From DASWJZ01 sp038211615 (GTDB taxonomy: Bacteria > Pseudomonadota > Alphaproteobacteria > Rhizobiales > Afifellaceae): DNA of 64,000 nt. Under the pieces are notes generated by a model that was not told the DNA's origin, made no database searches, and saw only the letters and a program-made list of their open reading frames with translations. Position numbers and translations under genes: made by a program. Of the stretch, positions 34,844-43,711 are shown one piece after another; positions within the stretch are counted from its first letter, which is position 1; every line of letters starts with the position of its first letter. The stretch covers positions 13,890-77,889 of the forward strand of contig JBBQVL010000011.1 in the NCBI GenBank assembly GCA_038211615.1, in the 5' to 3' direction.

Positions 34844-34950
34844 CACGGCGCGAGCCCCAGCTCCTCCCACGAGGGGAGGGGAGCCGCTCCAATCACATTG
34901 CCCTGCGGCCACCGCCCGGCTATTCGCAAGCGGATCCGTTCAGGTCTCCC

Positions 34951-35958
34951 ATGTCCTCCATACCGCAATTCTCCGACGTCCTCGCCGCGCGGACGCGCAT
35001 ATCCGGTGAGGCGATCCGTACGCCGCTGCTCTTCTCGCCCGTTCTTTCCGAGCGGCTCGCGGCGCGCGTCTACCTGAAGCCCGAGTGCCTCCAGCGCACC
35101 GGCTCGTTCAAGTTCCGTGGCGCCTACAATGCGCTCTGGGCGCTCGATCCTGAGCTTCGCAGGAATGGTGTCGTCGCCGTATCCTCCGGCAATCATGCGC
35201 AGGGCGTGGCGGAGGCCGCGCGCCTCTTCGACGTGCCCGCGACGATCGTCATGCCCGCCGACGCGCCGGCCCCGAAGCGGCAGCGCACGGAGCGGAGCGG
35301 CGCGCGCGTGGTCGCCTATGATCGCGCGACGGAGGACCGCGACGCGGTCGTCGCGCGCGTCCTCAAGGAAGTCGGCGGCACGTTTGTCCATCCTTACGAC
35401 AACCCGCTCGTCATCGCTGGACAGGGCACGGTCGGCCTGGAAATCGCCGACGATGCTTCGGCGCTCGGGATCGCGCCCGACGTCGCGCTGGCGCCGTGCA
35501 GCGGGGGCGGCCTTGTCGCCGGAATTGCGCTGGCGCTGACCGAGAAGTTCCCGAAGGTCGCCGTCTACGCCGCCGAGCCGGAGGGCTTCGACGACTATGC
35601 CCGCTCGCTCGCAAGCGGCAAGCTGGAGCGAAACGCCAAGCTCGCCGGGTCGATCTCCGACGCGCTGCTCGCGCCGTCGCCGGGTGCGATCGGCTTCGAG
35701 ATCAACCGCAAGCGCCTCGCCGGGGCGGTCGCCGCCAGCGACGCGGAGGCGCTGCTGGCAATCGGCCTCGCCTTCGACGAATTGCGCTTGGTGGTGGAGC
35801 CCGGCGGCGCCGTCGGGCTGGCGGCGCTCCTTGCGGGCCGGCTGAATATCGCCGGGAAGACCGTGGTGATCGTCCTGTCAGGCGGCAATGTCGGCGACGA
35901 CATCCTCGCCGCCGGAATTCGCGCCTACCGCGCCTCGGAAGAATCCCCGGTCGGTTGA
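34951..35958 (+). CDS. Threonine/serine dehydratase-like PLP enzyme
   Basis: 335 residues, single catalytic domain without the C-terminal ACT domain of biosynthetic IlvA. The PLP lysine is in TGSFKFRGAYNA, the substrate loop in SSGNHAQGVAEAARL, and the phosphate loop in CSGGGLVAG; VLSGGNVG near the end closes the site. It may be a catabolic threonine ammonia-lyase, a serine racemase or a hydroxyaspartate dehydratase. No regulator is adjacent. Its last 34 bp overlap a convergent gene. Confidence 0.88.
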   Translation: MSSIPQFSDVLAARTRISGEAIRTPLLFSPVLSERLAARVYLKPECLQRTGSFKFRGAYNALWALDPELRRNGVVAVSSGNHAQGVAEAARLFDVPATIVMPADAPAPKRQRTERSGARVVAYDRATEDRDAVVARVLKEVGGTFVHPYDNPLVIAGQGTVGLEIADDASALGIAPDVALAPCSGGGLVAGIALALTEKFPKVAVYAAEPEGFDDYARSLASGKLERNAKLAGSISDALLAPSPGAIGFEINRKRLAGAVAASDAEALLAIGLAFDELRLVVEPGGAVGLAALLAGRLNIAGKTVVIVLSGGNVGDDILAAGIRAYRASEESPVG

Positions 35959-36347
35959 CGAGCGTCGGGCGGGGAGGGTGCAACTTCTCCCCGGAGGCTG
36001 TGCGCCAGCGCCTCGAGCTCGTGTCGGGCGCGGTCGCAGAGCGCAAAGCGCCGCGCCATATCGTCTCCATCGGGATCGGCCAATGCGCCCTCGATCGCGA
36101 TGTCGAGCGTCATGGAGATATGCCGGAGCTCGTCCGCGATCCGCTCGGGCTGCAACTGGTCGCGCACGGCCCCGAGCGTCGCCTCGATCTGCGACAGCGA
36201 TCCGAGCAGACCGAACGTCTCCGCGGGCTGGCAGCGCCGGCGGTATTCGTCGAGGAACGAGCGGCCCTTGGTCGTGGTCGAAAGCACCTGTAGAAGGCTC
36301 TCGAATTCCGGCTCGCTGATCGGTCCGAATTTCTTGCGGCCGGCCAT
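35925..36347 (-). CDS. Conserved alphaproteobacterial protein of unknown function
   Basis: 140 residues, soluble, mostly helical. The segment LLQVLSTTTKGRSFLDEYRRRC resembles the start of a family of rhizobial proteins annotated as hypothetical or CheZ-like, in which a helix of this type begins a four-helix bundle. QLQPERIADELRHISMTLDIAIEGA is the best conserved-looking part. The C-terminal tail is proline-rich. The gene overlaps the dehydratase gene tail-to-tail by 34 bp and is divergent from the MFS gene. No function is proposed. Confidence 0.65.
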   Translation of the reverse strand: MAGRKKFGPISEPEFESLLQVLSTTTKGRSFLDEYRRRCQPAETFGLLGSLSQIEATLGAVRDQLQPERIADELRHISMTLDIAIEGALADPDGDDMARRFALCDRARHELEALAHSLRGEVAPSPPDARQPTGDSSEAR

Positions 36348-36421
36348 GCCAATATCCCCCGTGACGCGCGTCGCTGCGGCCGTAGAGAACCGCAAAACGC
36401 TTTAGAAATGGCTTACGAGTG

Positions 36422-37609
36422 ATGACGCGCGGCCCTGCTCGCATCTACGCCATCCGTGCGGCGGCGTTTTCCGCGTCGATGTTCTTCTGCAACGGCATCT
36501 ACATGCCGTTCTTCCCGATCTGGCTCGCTTCGAAGAATCTCGGCCCGAGCCAGATCAGCATCATCCTTGCGCTCCCGCTCCTTGTTCGCATCCTGATGGC
36601 GCCGGCCATCGTGGGCCTCGCCGACCGGCTGCCGAGCCTGCGGGCGGCGAGCACGCTCTACGCCTTCCTCACCGCCGCGCTCTTTGTCGTGCCGGTATTC
36701 CTCCCGGGTTTCTGGACGATCCTCCTCTTCACCGGCGCGGCGCTAATGTTCTGGAGCGCGCTCGGGCCGTTCACCGAGGCCGTGATCCTCTATGGGGGTC
36801 GCGAGCACGGGATCGAGTATCCGCGCGTGCGGCTGTTCGGCTCCGCCGGCTTCATGCTGGGAAGCCTCGCCGCCGCGGCCGCCGTGCAGAAGCTTTCCGG
36901 GGACGCGGTTCTGGCGGTGCTCGTCGCCGCCTATTTCTTCGCCGGGCTGGTGGCGCTCTTCTCGCCGAGCGTGCCGGCGCCTCCGCCGGCCGCGGAAAAG
37001 TTCGGGCTCCGGAAGGCGTTCGCCGACCCGACGCTTCGCCGTGCGCTCATCGCCGGCACGCTTGTCCTCGGCGCGCACGGCGTTTTCTACACCTTCGGCA
37101 CGCTCTACTGGCAGTCGAACGGCTTCAGCGGAGGGCTGATCGGCACGCTCTGGGCCTACAGCGTCGCCGTCGAGGTCACCGTCTTCGGACTGGTGAAGCG
37201 GGTGCTGCCTCGCTGGGGCGCACGCCGATTCATCCTCGCGGGAGGAACCGCCGCCCTGGTCCGCTGGTCGCTCTTTCCCTTCGCGGTCACGCCGCTCACC
37301 GCCTTCGCCCTGCAGACGCTGCATGGCGCGACCTTCGGCCTGACGCATCTCGGGATCATGATGGCGATCGGCGCGATCTCGACGCCTGGCCATACGGCGC
37401 GGCTGCAGGCGGCCTACCAGTTCTGCCACGGATCCATGCTGGCGGCGGCGACGGCCGCGGCCGGACCCCTGTTCCGCATCTCGCCGACATTCGCCTTCGT
37501 CGCCGCGGCAGTGGTGGCTCTTCCGGCGATGGTTCTCGCCAACGGACTTCCGCGCGGGCTTCAGCCCCAGAGTGTGCGCTCGGGCGGGGAGACCAGCGCG
37601 CCGGAATAG
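36422..37609 (+). CDS. MFS transporter, HcaT/phenylpropionate-permease-like
   Basis: 395 residues with twelve membrane helices. The N-terminus FFCNGIYMPFFPIWLASKNLGPSQISIILALPLLVRI and the loop EYPRVRLFGSAGFMLGSLAAA are typical of the MFS_1-like group (HcaT, LacY-related). It could carry aromatic acids or small sugars. The start is the ATG at 36422 directly after a GTG at 36419. Its last 49 bp overlap the convergent dgcA gene, so the two operons cannot both be highly transcribed without interference. Confidence 0.88.
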   Translation: MTRGPARIYAIRAAAFSASMFFCNGIYMPFFPIWLASKNLGPSQISIILALPLLVRILMAPAIVGLADRLPSLRAASTLYAFLTAALFVVPVFLPGFWTILLFTGAALMFWSALGPFTEAVILYGGREHGIEYPRVRLFGSAGFMLGSLAAAAAVQKLSGDAVLAVLVAAYFFAGLVALFSPSVPAPPPAAEKFGLRKAFADPTLRRALIAGTLVLGAHGVFYTFGTLYWQSNGFSGGLIGTLWAYSVAVEVTVFGLVKRVLPRWGARRFILAGGTAALVRWSLFPFAVTPLTAFALQTLHGATFGLTHLGIMMAIGAISTPGHTARLQAAYQFCHGSMLAAATAAAGPLFRISPTFAFVAAAVVALPAMVLANGLPRGLQPQSVRSGGETSAPE

Positions 37610-38532
37610 ACGAGCCCCGGCGCACGGTCCCGCGCGAGGAGCAGCGGCCCGTCGAGGTCGACGATGTCGGCCTGCTGGGCGATCAGCATCGCCGGCGCCA
37701 TGGCGAGCGATGTGGCGACCATGCAGCCGACCATGACGCTGAAATTCCGCCGCCGCGCTTCGCGCACCAGATCGAGCGCCTCGGTCAGCCCGCCCGCCTT
37801 GTCGAGCTTGACGTTGATCCCGTCATATTTCCCCGCGAGCGCCTCAAGGTCGGCCGTCACGTGCACGCTCTCGTCGGCGCAGATCGGCACGGTGCGGCGG
37901 ATATCGCGCAGCATGTCGTCGGAGCCGGCCGGCAGCGGCTGCTCGATCAGCGCGACGTCGACTTCGCCGCAGGCGCGCATGTTGGCGGCGAAGTTCGCGG
38001 CGTTCCACGCTTCGTTGGCATCGACGACGAGCGTGGCGCGCGGTGCGGCGGCGCGCACGGCGCGGATGCGCTCCGCGTCGCCGTCGCCGCCGAGCTTCAC
38101 TTTCAGAATGGGCAATTCCGCGGCGGCGCGGGCAGCCGCGGCCATTGACTCCGGGGTGCCGAGGCTCAGCGTGTAGCAGGTGACGGCCGGCTTCGGCTCG
38201 GCAAGTCCGGCAAGCACCCAGGCTGGCTTCCCCGCCCGTTTGGCTTCGAGATCCCACAGCGCGCAGTCGAGCGCATTCCGAGCGGCACCCGGCTTCATCG
38301 TGCGCCGCAGCGCCTCCCGGTCTCCCGTGACGTCGGCCGCCGCGATCTCGGCCAGCACACCCTCGATCGTCTCGCCATAACGCGGGTAAGGCACGCACTC
38401 GCCGCGCCCCGTGTCGGCCCCGTCGCTGATTTCGGCGACGACCACACGGACCTCCGTCCGCGACCCGCGCGAGATGACGAAGCTTCCGGCGATCGGCCAG
38501 GTTTCCGCGGCGGCGCGGACGGTGAGCTTCAT
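37561..38532 (-). CDS. dgcA: N-acetyl-D-glutamate racemase DgcA (enolase superfamily)
   Basis: 323 residues. The muconate-lactonising-enzyme/dipeptide-epimerase subgroup is shown by KVK in ILKVKLGG, metal ligands in VVDANEAW, LIEQPLP and CADESVH, and the second catalytic lysine in INVKLDKAGG. Older annotation is L-Ala-D/L-Glu epimerase. The four-base overlap with a DUF1611 gene identifies the D-glutamate pathway pair, in which DgcN acetylates D-Glu and DgcA racemises the product to N-acetyl-L-Glu. It overlaps the MFS gene at its 3' end. Confidence 0.87.
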   Translation of the reverse strand: MKLTVRAAAETWPIAGSFVISRGSRTEVRVVVAEISDGADTGRGECVPYPRYGETIEGVLAEIAAADVTGDREALRRTMKPGAARNALDCALWDLEAKRAGKPAWVLAGLAEPKPAVTCYTLSLGTPESMAAAARAAAELPILKVKLGGDGDAERIRAVRAAAPRATLVVDANEAWNAANFAANMRACGEVDVALIEQPLPAGSDDMLRDIRRTVPICADESVHVTADLEALAGKYDGINVKLDKAGGLTEALDLVREARRRNFSVMVGCMVATSLAMAPAMLIAQQADIVDLDGPLLLARDRAPGLVYSGALVSPPERTLWG

Positions 38533-39542
38533 GGTGCGCCGAACAGTTCCTGCAGCCGATCGATCAGCGGCGCGACGCCGGTGCGGATCGGATCGACGGC
38601 GCGAAGCCCTTGCTCCGTCGCGACCGTCTCAAGGTAACGCTTCGCCTCGTCCTCGCCGAGCGCCGCCGTGTTGATGGCGATTCCGAGCGGGCGGATGTTC
38701 GGGTTCGTCAGCCGGCCCATGGATATCGTCGCCTCGATCACCTCGTCGATCGAGGGGAGGGGATGCTGCACTCCGCGCATCGTTTTCCGCGTCGGCTCGT
38801 GACAGACGACGAAGAGATCCGGTTGCGCCCCATGCAGCAGCCCGAGCGTTACGCCGGCGAAAGAGGGATGGAAGAGCGAACCCTGCCCCTCGACGATCTG
38901 CCAATGGCTTTCAGCGGCGGCCGGCGCGATCCACTCCACCGCGCCCGAGATGAAATCCGCCGCGACCGCGTCGATAGCCGCGCCGCGCCCGGCGATCAGC
39001 ACGCCGGTCTGCCCCGTCGCGCAGAACTCTGCGTCGAACCCGCGCCGCGTCATCTCGGCCTCCAGCGCCAGGGCCGCGTATTTCTTGCCGACCGAGCAGT
39101 CGGTACCAACGGTCAGGATGCGTTTGCCCGGGCGGCGCGTCCCCTTGCCGGTGGCGAAGGCGCGGTCGGCATGTCGCACGTCGTGCAGTTGAGCGCCGTG
39201 CTTCTCGGCCGCCGCGCGGATGGCGGGAAACGCGCCGAGCCGGTCATGCAGGCCGCTCGCCACGTCCATTCCCGCCTCGATCGCCGCCACGATCGACGCG
39301 ATCCAGTGCTCCGGCAGCACGCCGCCGGCGTTGACGGCGCCGACCACGAAGGTCCGCGCGCCCGAGGCTCGCGCCTCGGGGATGGTCATGTCGGGGAGAC
39401 CGGTATCGGCGCGGCAGCCCGGCAGGCGCAGCTGCCCGACGCACCAGTCGCGCCGCCAGTCGACGACGCCGGAAGCGGTCTTCGCCGCGAGCGCGTCCTG
39501 CACGTCGCCGAGGAAGACGAGATAGGGCTTTTCGATCGCCAT
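38529..39542 (-). CDS. dgcN: D-glutamate N-acetyltransferase DgcN (DUF1611)
   Basis: 337 residues with the DUF1611 layout: an N-terminal Rossmann-like domain (KTASGVVDWRRDWCVGQLRL) and a P-loop NTPase-like C-terminal domain (RILTVGTDCSVGKKYAALAL, then EGQGSLFHPSFAGVTLGLL and CHEPTRKTMRG). In a marine bacterium this protein N-acetylates D-glutamate as the first step of its use. The ATGA overlap with dgcA supports the same pathway. It lies 143 bp from the divergent mlaE gene. Confidence 0.87.
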   Translation of the reverse strand: MAIEKPYLVFLGDVQDALAAKTASGVVDWRRDWCVGQLRLPGCRADTGLPDMTIPEARASGARTFVVGAVNAGGVLPEHWIASIVAAIEAGMDVASGLHDRLGAFPAIRAAAEKHGAQLHDVRHADRAFATGKGTRRPGKRILTVGTDCSVGKKYAALALEAEMTRRGFDAEFCATGQTGVLIAGRGAAIDAVAADFISGAVEWIAPAAAESHWQIVEGQGSLFHPSFAGVTLGLLHGAQPDLFVVCHEPTRKTMRGVQHPLPSIDEVIEATISMGRLTNPNIRPLGIAINTAALGEDEAKRYLETVATEQGLRAVDPIRTGVAPLIDRLQELFGAP

Positions 39543-39685
39543 TCGACTGTGCTCGCCCCGCGCTTGTGGCAGCCGAGCATATTGGACAAACTCGCCGCCG
39601 GGCGTCTGCTAGCATGGGATCGGCGCCCCCGTAAGCGGAAAGCCCAGCCGGAAAGCCGGCCGCAACAGCCGGGAAGCGTCTTTGC

Positions 39686-40816
39686 ATGGAAGCCACGCTC
39701 GAGCATCATTTCGAGGCCGGCCGGCTGTTCCTGTTTCCCGGCGGGGAATGGGTGATCGCTGAGGCGCGCGGGCTCGATCAACGGCTGCAGGCCGTTTTCA
39801 GCGCGCTCGGCGCAACGGATCCGCAACAGCTCGTCATCGACCTGACCGAGCTCGGGGCGCTTGATACGGCGGGCGCGTTCCTCCTCGCCGCTGTGGAGCG
39901 GCGCGTCGTCGATGCCGGTGGCCGTGTGGCCTGGCGCGGCGCTGATTCCGGCCGCGCTCGGCTGATCGAGCGCGTGCGGACGGTGGTTGCCGGCGACGAG
40001 GCCGCGATGCGGCGGAAGCGCCGCAGCATCCTTGAGGATATCGGCGCGACGGTGCTTTCCGTCGCCCAGGACGGCGAGCGCCTGCTGCGCACGCTTGGCG
40101 GTGCGATCCAGGAATTCGGGCGCGCGCTCGTTCCGCCGCTGAGCTTTCGCGGCATGGCGATCGCGCGCCAGATCGAGCTGACCGGCGTTCGCGCGGTGCC
40201 GATCATCCTGCTGATGTCGTTCCTGATCGGCTGCATCGTGGCGCAGCAGGGCGCTTTCCAGCTCCGCTTCTTCGGCGCGAGCGTCTTCACGGTCGATCTG
40301 GTGGGCATCCTGACCTTGCGCGAGCTTGCGCCGCTCCTGACCGCCATCATGGTCGCCGGCAGGTCCGGCAGCGCCATCACGGCGGAACTCGGCTCGATGC
40401 AGATGCGCGAGGAGATCGACGCGCTCCGCGTCATGGGGCTCGATCCGGTCAACGTGCTGGTGCTGCCGCGCGTGCTGGCGCTCATCATTTCGTTGCCGCT
40501 GCTAAGCTTCCTCGCTGTGCTCGCAACGCTTTCCGGCGCGATGCTGACGCTCTGGATCTACGTGGACATTCCGCCGGTCGCCTTCCTGCAGCGGCTGCGC
40601 GACGCGATCGACTTCTCCTCGTTCTGGAGCGGCCTGATCAAGGCGCCGTTCATGGGGCTGATCATTGCGCTGATCGCCTGCACCGAGGGGATGGCGGTGC
40701 GCGGCAGCGCGGAATCGCTCGGCACACACACGACCGCGTCGGTCGTGAAGGCGATCTTCATGGTGATCGTGGTCGACGGCATTTTTGCCGTGTTTTACGG
40801 CGCCATTGACTTCTGA
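39686..40816 (+). CDS. mlaE: MlaE-type ABC lipid transporter permease with N-terminal STAS domain
   Basis: 376 residues. The first 110 residues form a STAS-like domain (QQLVIDLTELGALDTAGAFLLAAVERR), followed by a MlaE permease with five or six helices and the conserved TLRELAPLLTAIMVAGRSGSAITAELGSMQMREEIDAL coupling segment. Fusion of STAS to MlaE is common in alphaproteobacteria, replacing a separate MlaB. It works with the next three genes to move phospholipids between the outer and inner membranes. Its stop overlaps the mlaF ATG by one base. Confidence 0.93.
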   Translation: MEATLEHHFEAGRLFLFPGGEWVIAEARGLDQRLQAVFSALGATDPQQLVIDLTELGALDTAGAFLLAAVERRVVDAGGRVAWRGADSGRARLIERVRTVVAGDEAAMRRKRRSILEDIGATVLSVAQDGERLLRTLGGAIQEFGRALVPPLSFRGMAIARQIELTGVRAVPIILLMSFLIGCIVAQQGAFQLRFFGASVFTVDLVGILTLRELAPLLTAIMVAGRSGSAITAELGSMQMREEIDALRVMGLDPVNVLVLPRVLALIISLPLLSFLAVLATLSGAMLTLWIYVDIPPVAFLQRLRDAIDFSSFWSGLIKAPFMGLIIALIACTEGMAVRGSAESLGTHTTASVVKAIFMVIVVDGIFAVFYGAIDF

Positions 40817-41580
40817 TGGCCACGAACGGAACCGCCCCCGTCATACGCGTCAGCGGCCTCACCGTCGGCTTCGGCGGAGAGACCGTGCTGGAAAATCTCG
40901 ACGTCGACGTGCGGCCGGGGGAAATCCTCGCGATCGTCGGCGCTTCCGGCACCGGCAAATCGGTGCTGGTCCGCTCCATTCTCGGCCTGGTGCAGCCGCG
41001 CGCGGGGCAGATCGAGGCCTTTGGTGAAGTCATCGGCCCGCATGGGCCGTCGGTGGAGATCGAGAAACGCTGGGGCGTGCTCTTCCAGTTCGGTGCGCTC
41101 TTCTCCTCGCTGACGGTCGGCCAGAACGTGGAAATCCCGATGCGGGAATTTCTCGATCTGCCGGGCCGGCTCGTCCGTTCGCTGTCACGGGTGAAGGTGG
41201 AACTGGTGGGACTGAAGGGCGAAGACGGCGCCAAATACCCGGCCGAGCTTTCCGGCGGAATGATCAAGCGCGCCGCGCTCGCCCGCGCGCTGGCGCTCGA
41301 TCCGGCCATTCTTTTCCTGGACGAGCCGACTGCCGGGCTCGATCCGATCGCCGCTTCCGAGTTCGACGCCCTGATCGCCGATCTCAGAAACACTTTGGGC
41401 CTCACCGTGGTCATGGTAACCCACGATCTCGACACCCTCCACGCGATCGTGGACCGTATCGCCGTGATCGGCGAGAAGCGGGTCCTCGTCGAGGGCGATC
41501 TGGATAGAATGCGGCGCTTCGACCACCCTTGGGTAAAGAGCTATTTCGGCGGCCGGCGCGCCCGCGCCGCTTTCGGGTAA
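40816..41580 (+). CDS. mlaF: MlaF-type ABC transporter ATPase
   Basis: 254 residues. Walker A GASGTGKS, signature ELSGGMIKRAALARALA and Walker B ILFLDEPTAGLDP are complete. The D-loop and the RVLVEGDLDRM tail match MlaF proteins of lipid transporters. It powers the MlaE permease at the inner membrane. It overlaps mlaE and is followed after 4 bp by mlaD. Confidence 0.94.
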   Translation: MATNGTAPVIRVSGLTVGFGGETVLENLDVDVRPGEILAIVGASGTGKSVLVRSILGLVQPRAGQIEAFGEVIGPHGPSVEIEKRWGVLFQFGALFSSLTVGQNVEIPMREFLDLPGRLVRSLSRVKVELVGLKGEDGAKYPAELSGGMIKRAALARALALDPAILFLDEPTAGLDPIAASEFDALIADLRNTLGLTVVMVTHDLDTLHAIVDRIAVIGEKRVLVEGDLDRMRRFDHPWVKSYFGGRRARAAFG

Positions 41581-41584
41581 GACG

Positions 41585-42898
41585 ATGGAAACAAAGGCCA
41601 ATACCGCCCTCATCGGCGCCTTCACGCTCATCGTCCTGGCGTTCGCGTTCGTGTTCGTCTACTGGCTCGCCCGCGGCGCCGGCGAGGACACCAACGCCCA
41701 CCTGACGGTGATCTTCGAGGATCCGGTGACGGGCCTGAGCGTCGGCAGCCAGGTCGTCTTCAACGGCATCAAGATCGGCGACGTGAAGACGCTCGACCTC
41801 GACCCGCAGAATCCGAAGAACGTCATCGCAGGCCTGGCGGTCACGCCGAAGCCGTCGGTGAAGGCCGACACGCAGGTGACGCTCGGCTTCCAGGGCCTGA
41901 CCGGTGTCGGCTACATCGAGATGGCGGGCGGCTCCCAGGCGCTGCCGCCGATCTGGGAAGCGCAGCCGAGCCCGACGATCATCGCCACGCGCTCCAGCAT
42001 GCAGGATCTCCTGGCGGGCGCCCGCACCATCCTGGCGCGCGCCGACGAGACGCTGCAGACGCTGGAGAAGACGGTCTCCGACAATTCCGACGACATCGCG
42101 CTGGCCGTGCTCGACGTGCGCAAGTTCACCAGCGCGCTCGCGGCGAATTCCGACGATGTCGGCAAGCTGGTCGCCAACGTCTCCACCGCGGCGACGCGCA
42201 TCGCCGATGCGACGACGCGCCTCGACGGCATCGTCAGCAAGAGCGAGGCGCTGATTGCCGCGATCAATCCGGACGACGTCAGCAAGGCAGTATCCAATAT
42301 CCGCGCGACCTCCGACAGCGTGGCCGCCCAGGCCGGCAGGCTCGGCGCACTCGTCGATCGCGCCGACGCGGTCGCGGCCGACGCGCAGGCTTTCTCGCAG
42401 CATCTGCCCGCGCTTGGCGACAAGGCCGACAGCCTGCTCGCCGCGGTCGATCCGGAAAAGCTCAACCGCACGCTCGACAGCATCGACCGCTTCACCACGA
42501 CGCTCGGCAAGAATGCGGACGACATCAACCAGATCATCGCGAACGCCAAGGACGTCTCGGCGCGCTTCAAGGACCTCGGCGATCGTGCCCAGTCGCTGCT
42601 GACCAAGCTCGACAGCATGGCGGGGCAGGGGCCGGGCGGCATTATCCAGGACGCCAGCGCCACGCTCGCCTCGATCCGCGCCGCGGCCGACAATTTCAAC
42701 AAGCAGGTCTCGCTGCTCGGCAGCGGCTTCGGCGATTTCAACAATCGCGGCCTGCGCGACCTGCAGAACCTCGTCTCGCAGGGGCAGAGGACGATCGGCC
42801 GGCTCGACGGAGTGATCTCCGACCTGCAGAGCAATCCGACCGGCTTTCTGCTCGGCGGAGAGAACGTGCCGGAATATGGCGGCGCACGGCGGCGGTGA
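41585..42898 (+). CDS. mlaD: MlaD-type MCE-domain lipid-binding protein
   Basis: 437 residues. One N-terminal membrane helix (residues 7-29) is followed by an MCE domain (LTVIFEDPVTGLSVGSQVVFNGIKIGDV, then VTLGFQGLTGVGYIEMAGG). The long C-terminal part, from about residue 150, is helical with repeats in asparagine/aspartate-rich helices (SDDVGKLVANVSTAATRIADATTRL), likely extending the MCE barrel into the periplasm. It has a Pro/Gly-rich end. Size is typical of alphaproteobacterial members, larger than E. coli MlaD. Confidence 0.93.
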   Translation: METKANTALIGAFTLIVLAFAFVFVYWLARGAGEDTNAHLTVIFEDPVTGLSVGSQVVFNGIKIGDVKTLDLDPQNPKNVIAGLAVTPKPSVKADTQVTLGFQGLTGVGYIEMAGGSQALPPIWEAQPSPTIIATRSSMQDLLAGARTILARADETLQTLEKTVSDNSDDIALAVLDVRKFTSALAANSDDVGKLVANVSTAATRIADATTRLDGIVSKSEALIAAINPDDVSKAVSNIRATSDSVAAQAGRLGALVDRADAVAADAQAFSQHLPALGDKADSLLAAVDPEKLNRTLDSIDRFTTTLGKNADDINQIIANAKDVSARFKDLGDRAQSLLTKLDSMAGQGPGGIIQDASATLASIRAAADNFNKQVSLLGSGFGDFNNRGLRDLQNLVSQGQRTIGRLDGVISDLQSNPTGFLLGGENVPEYGGARRR

Positions 42899-42919
42899 GG
42901 ATTGGATAGGGGTGGGGGC

Positions 42920-43528
42920 GTGACAATCGCTGGAACTTCATCGGTGTTGAGGCGCGCGCCGCGCACCGCGGGTCTGGCGGCGCTGCTTGCAGCAGCGACG
43001 CTCGCCGGCTGCACCAGCCTCATCGCGGGCCGGCCGAGCGCGATCTTCGACCTGACCGCGCCGGGAACGGCCATGGCTGCGCACGGCAGCGCGCAGGTGC
43101 TCGTTCCCGAGCCGACGACGGTGCACGCGCTCGACACCGACCGGATCGCGGCCCGTCCGGGGCCGTCGGAATATGCCTATCTGCCGGGCGCTGTGTGGAG
43201 CGACCAGCTTCCAAAACTGCTGCAGGCGCGGCTGATCGAGACCCTGCAGAACAGCGGCCGCACTCGCGCGGTCGCGAAGCCCGGGCAGGGGCTCCTGATC
43301 GACTATCAGGTCGTGCTCGACGTGCGCGCCTTCGAATACACCTCGGAGGGCGCCGTGGCCGATTTCATCGTGCGGGTCATGGACGACCGCACCGGCCGCG
43401 TTATCCGCTCGCGCGGCTTCCGCCATGTGGTGCCGGTCGCATCGCCGGGGAACGGCGGGATCGTTCAGGCGCTCGACCAGGCGATGGACCAGGCCTTCGT
43501 CGAAATCGCCAACTGGGCGCTGGGCTGA
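42920..43528 (+). CDS. ABC transporter auxiliary lipoprotein (PqiC/DUF330-like)
   Basis: 202 residues from a GTG at 42920 preceded by a G-rich ribosome site. A lipoprotein signal peptide ends in the lipobox LAGC (Cys at about residue 33). The mature part shows the PqiC-like ABC-type transport auxiliary domain (VLVPEPTTVHALDTDRIAARPGPSEYAYLPGAVWSDQLPKLLQARLIETLQ). It should anchor the MCE complex to the outer membrane in the periplasm. It is the last gene of the operon. Confidence 0.9.
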   Translation: MTIAGTSSVLRRAPRTAGLAALLAAATLAGCTSLIAGRPSAIFDLTAPGTAMAAHGSAQVLVPEPTTVHALDTDRIAARPGPSEYAYLPGAVWSDQLPKLLQARLIETLQNSGRTRAVAKPGQGLLIDYQVVLDVRAFEYTSEGAVADFIVRVMDDRTGRVIRSRGFRHVVPVASPGNGGIVQALDQAMDQAFVEIANWALG

Positions 43529-43542
43529 CACGCGACTTCCGT

Positions 43543-43640
43543 CACGCCCGGATCCGATCCGGGCGCCCGTTCGGTGAGCGCCAGAAGGTCAGTATCGGCA
43601 AATGGACTGGGTTGCCGGGTCAGGCCCGGCGATGACGACC
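43543..43640. repeat. Degenerate rhizobial-type intergenic palindromic (REP-like) element
   Basis: The gap between the Mla operon and the giant gene contains GTCACGCCCGGATCCGATCC followed by GGGCG, and farther on TGGGTTGCCGGGTCAGGCCC then GGCGATGAC. Both arms look like the palindromic repeats (CCGGxTxxxCCCGG, ATGAC ends) scattered through Hyphomicrobiales genomes. Divergence is high, so it is probably an old copy. Confidence 0.5.
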
Positions 43641-43711
43641 TGATTTGAGTTCCGACCGCGTCTCGCCGGGCTGGCGCGAAAGGTGCGCGCGAGACGCGCA
43701 CCTTTCCTTGT

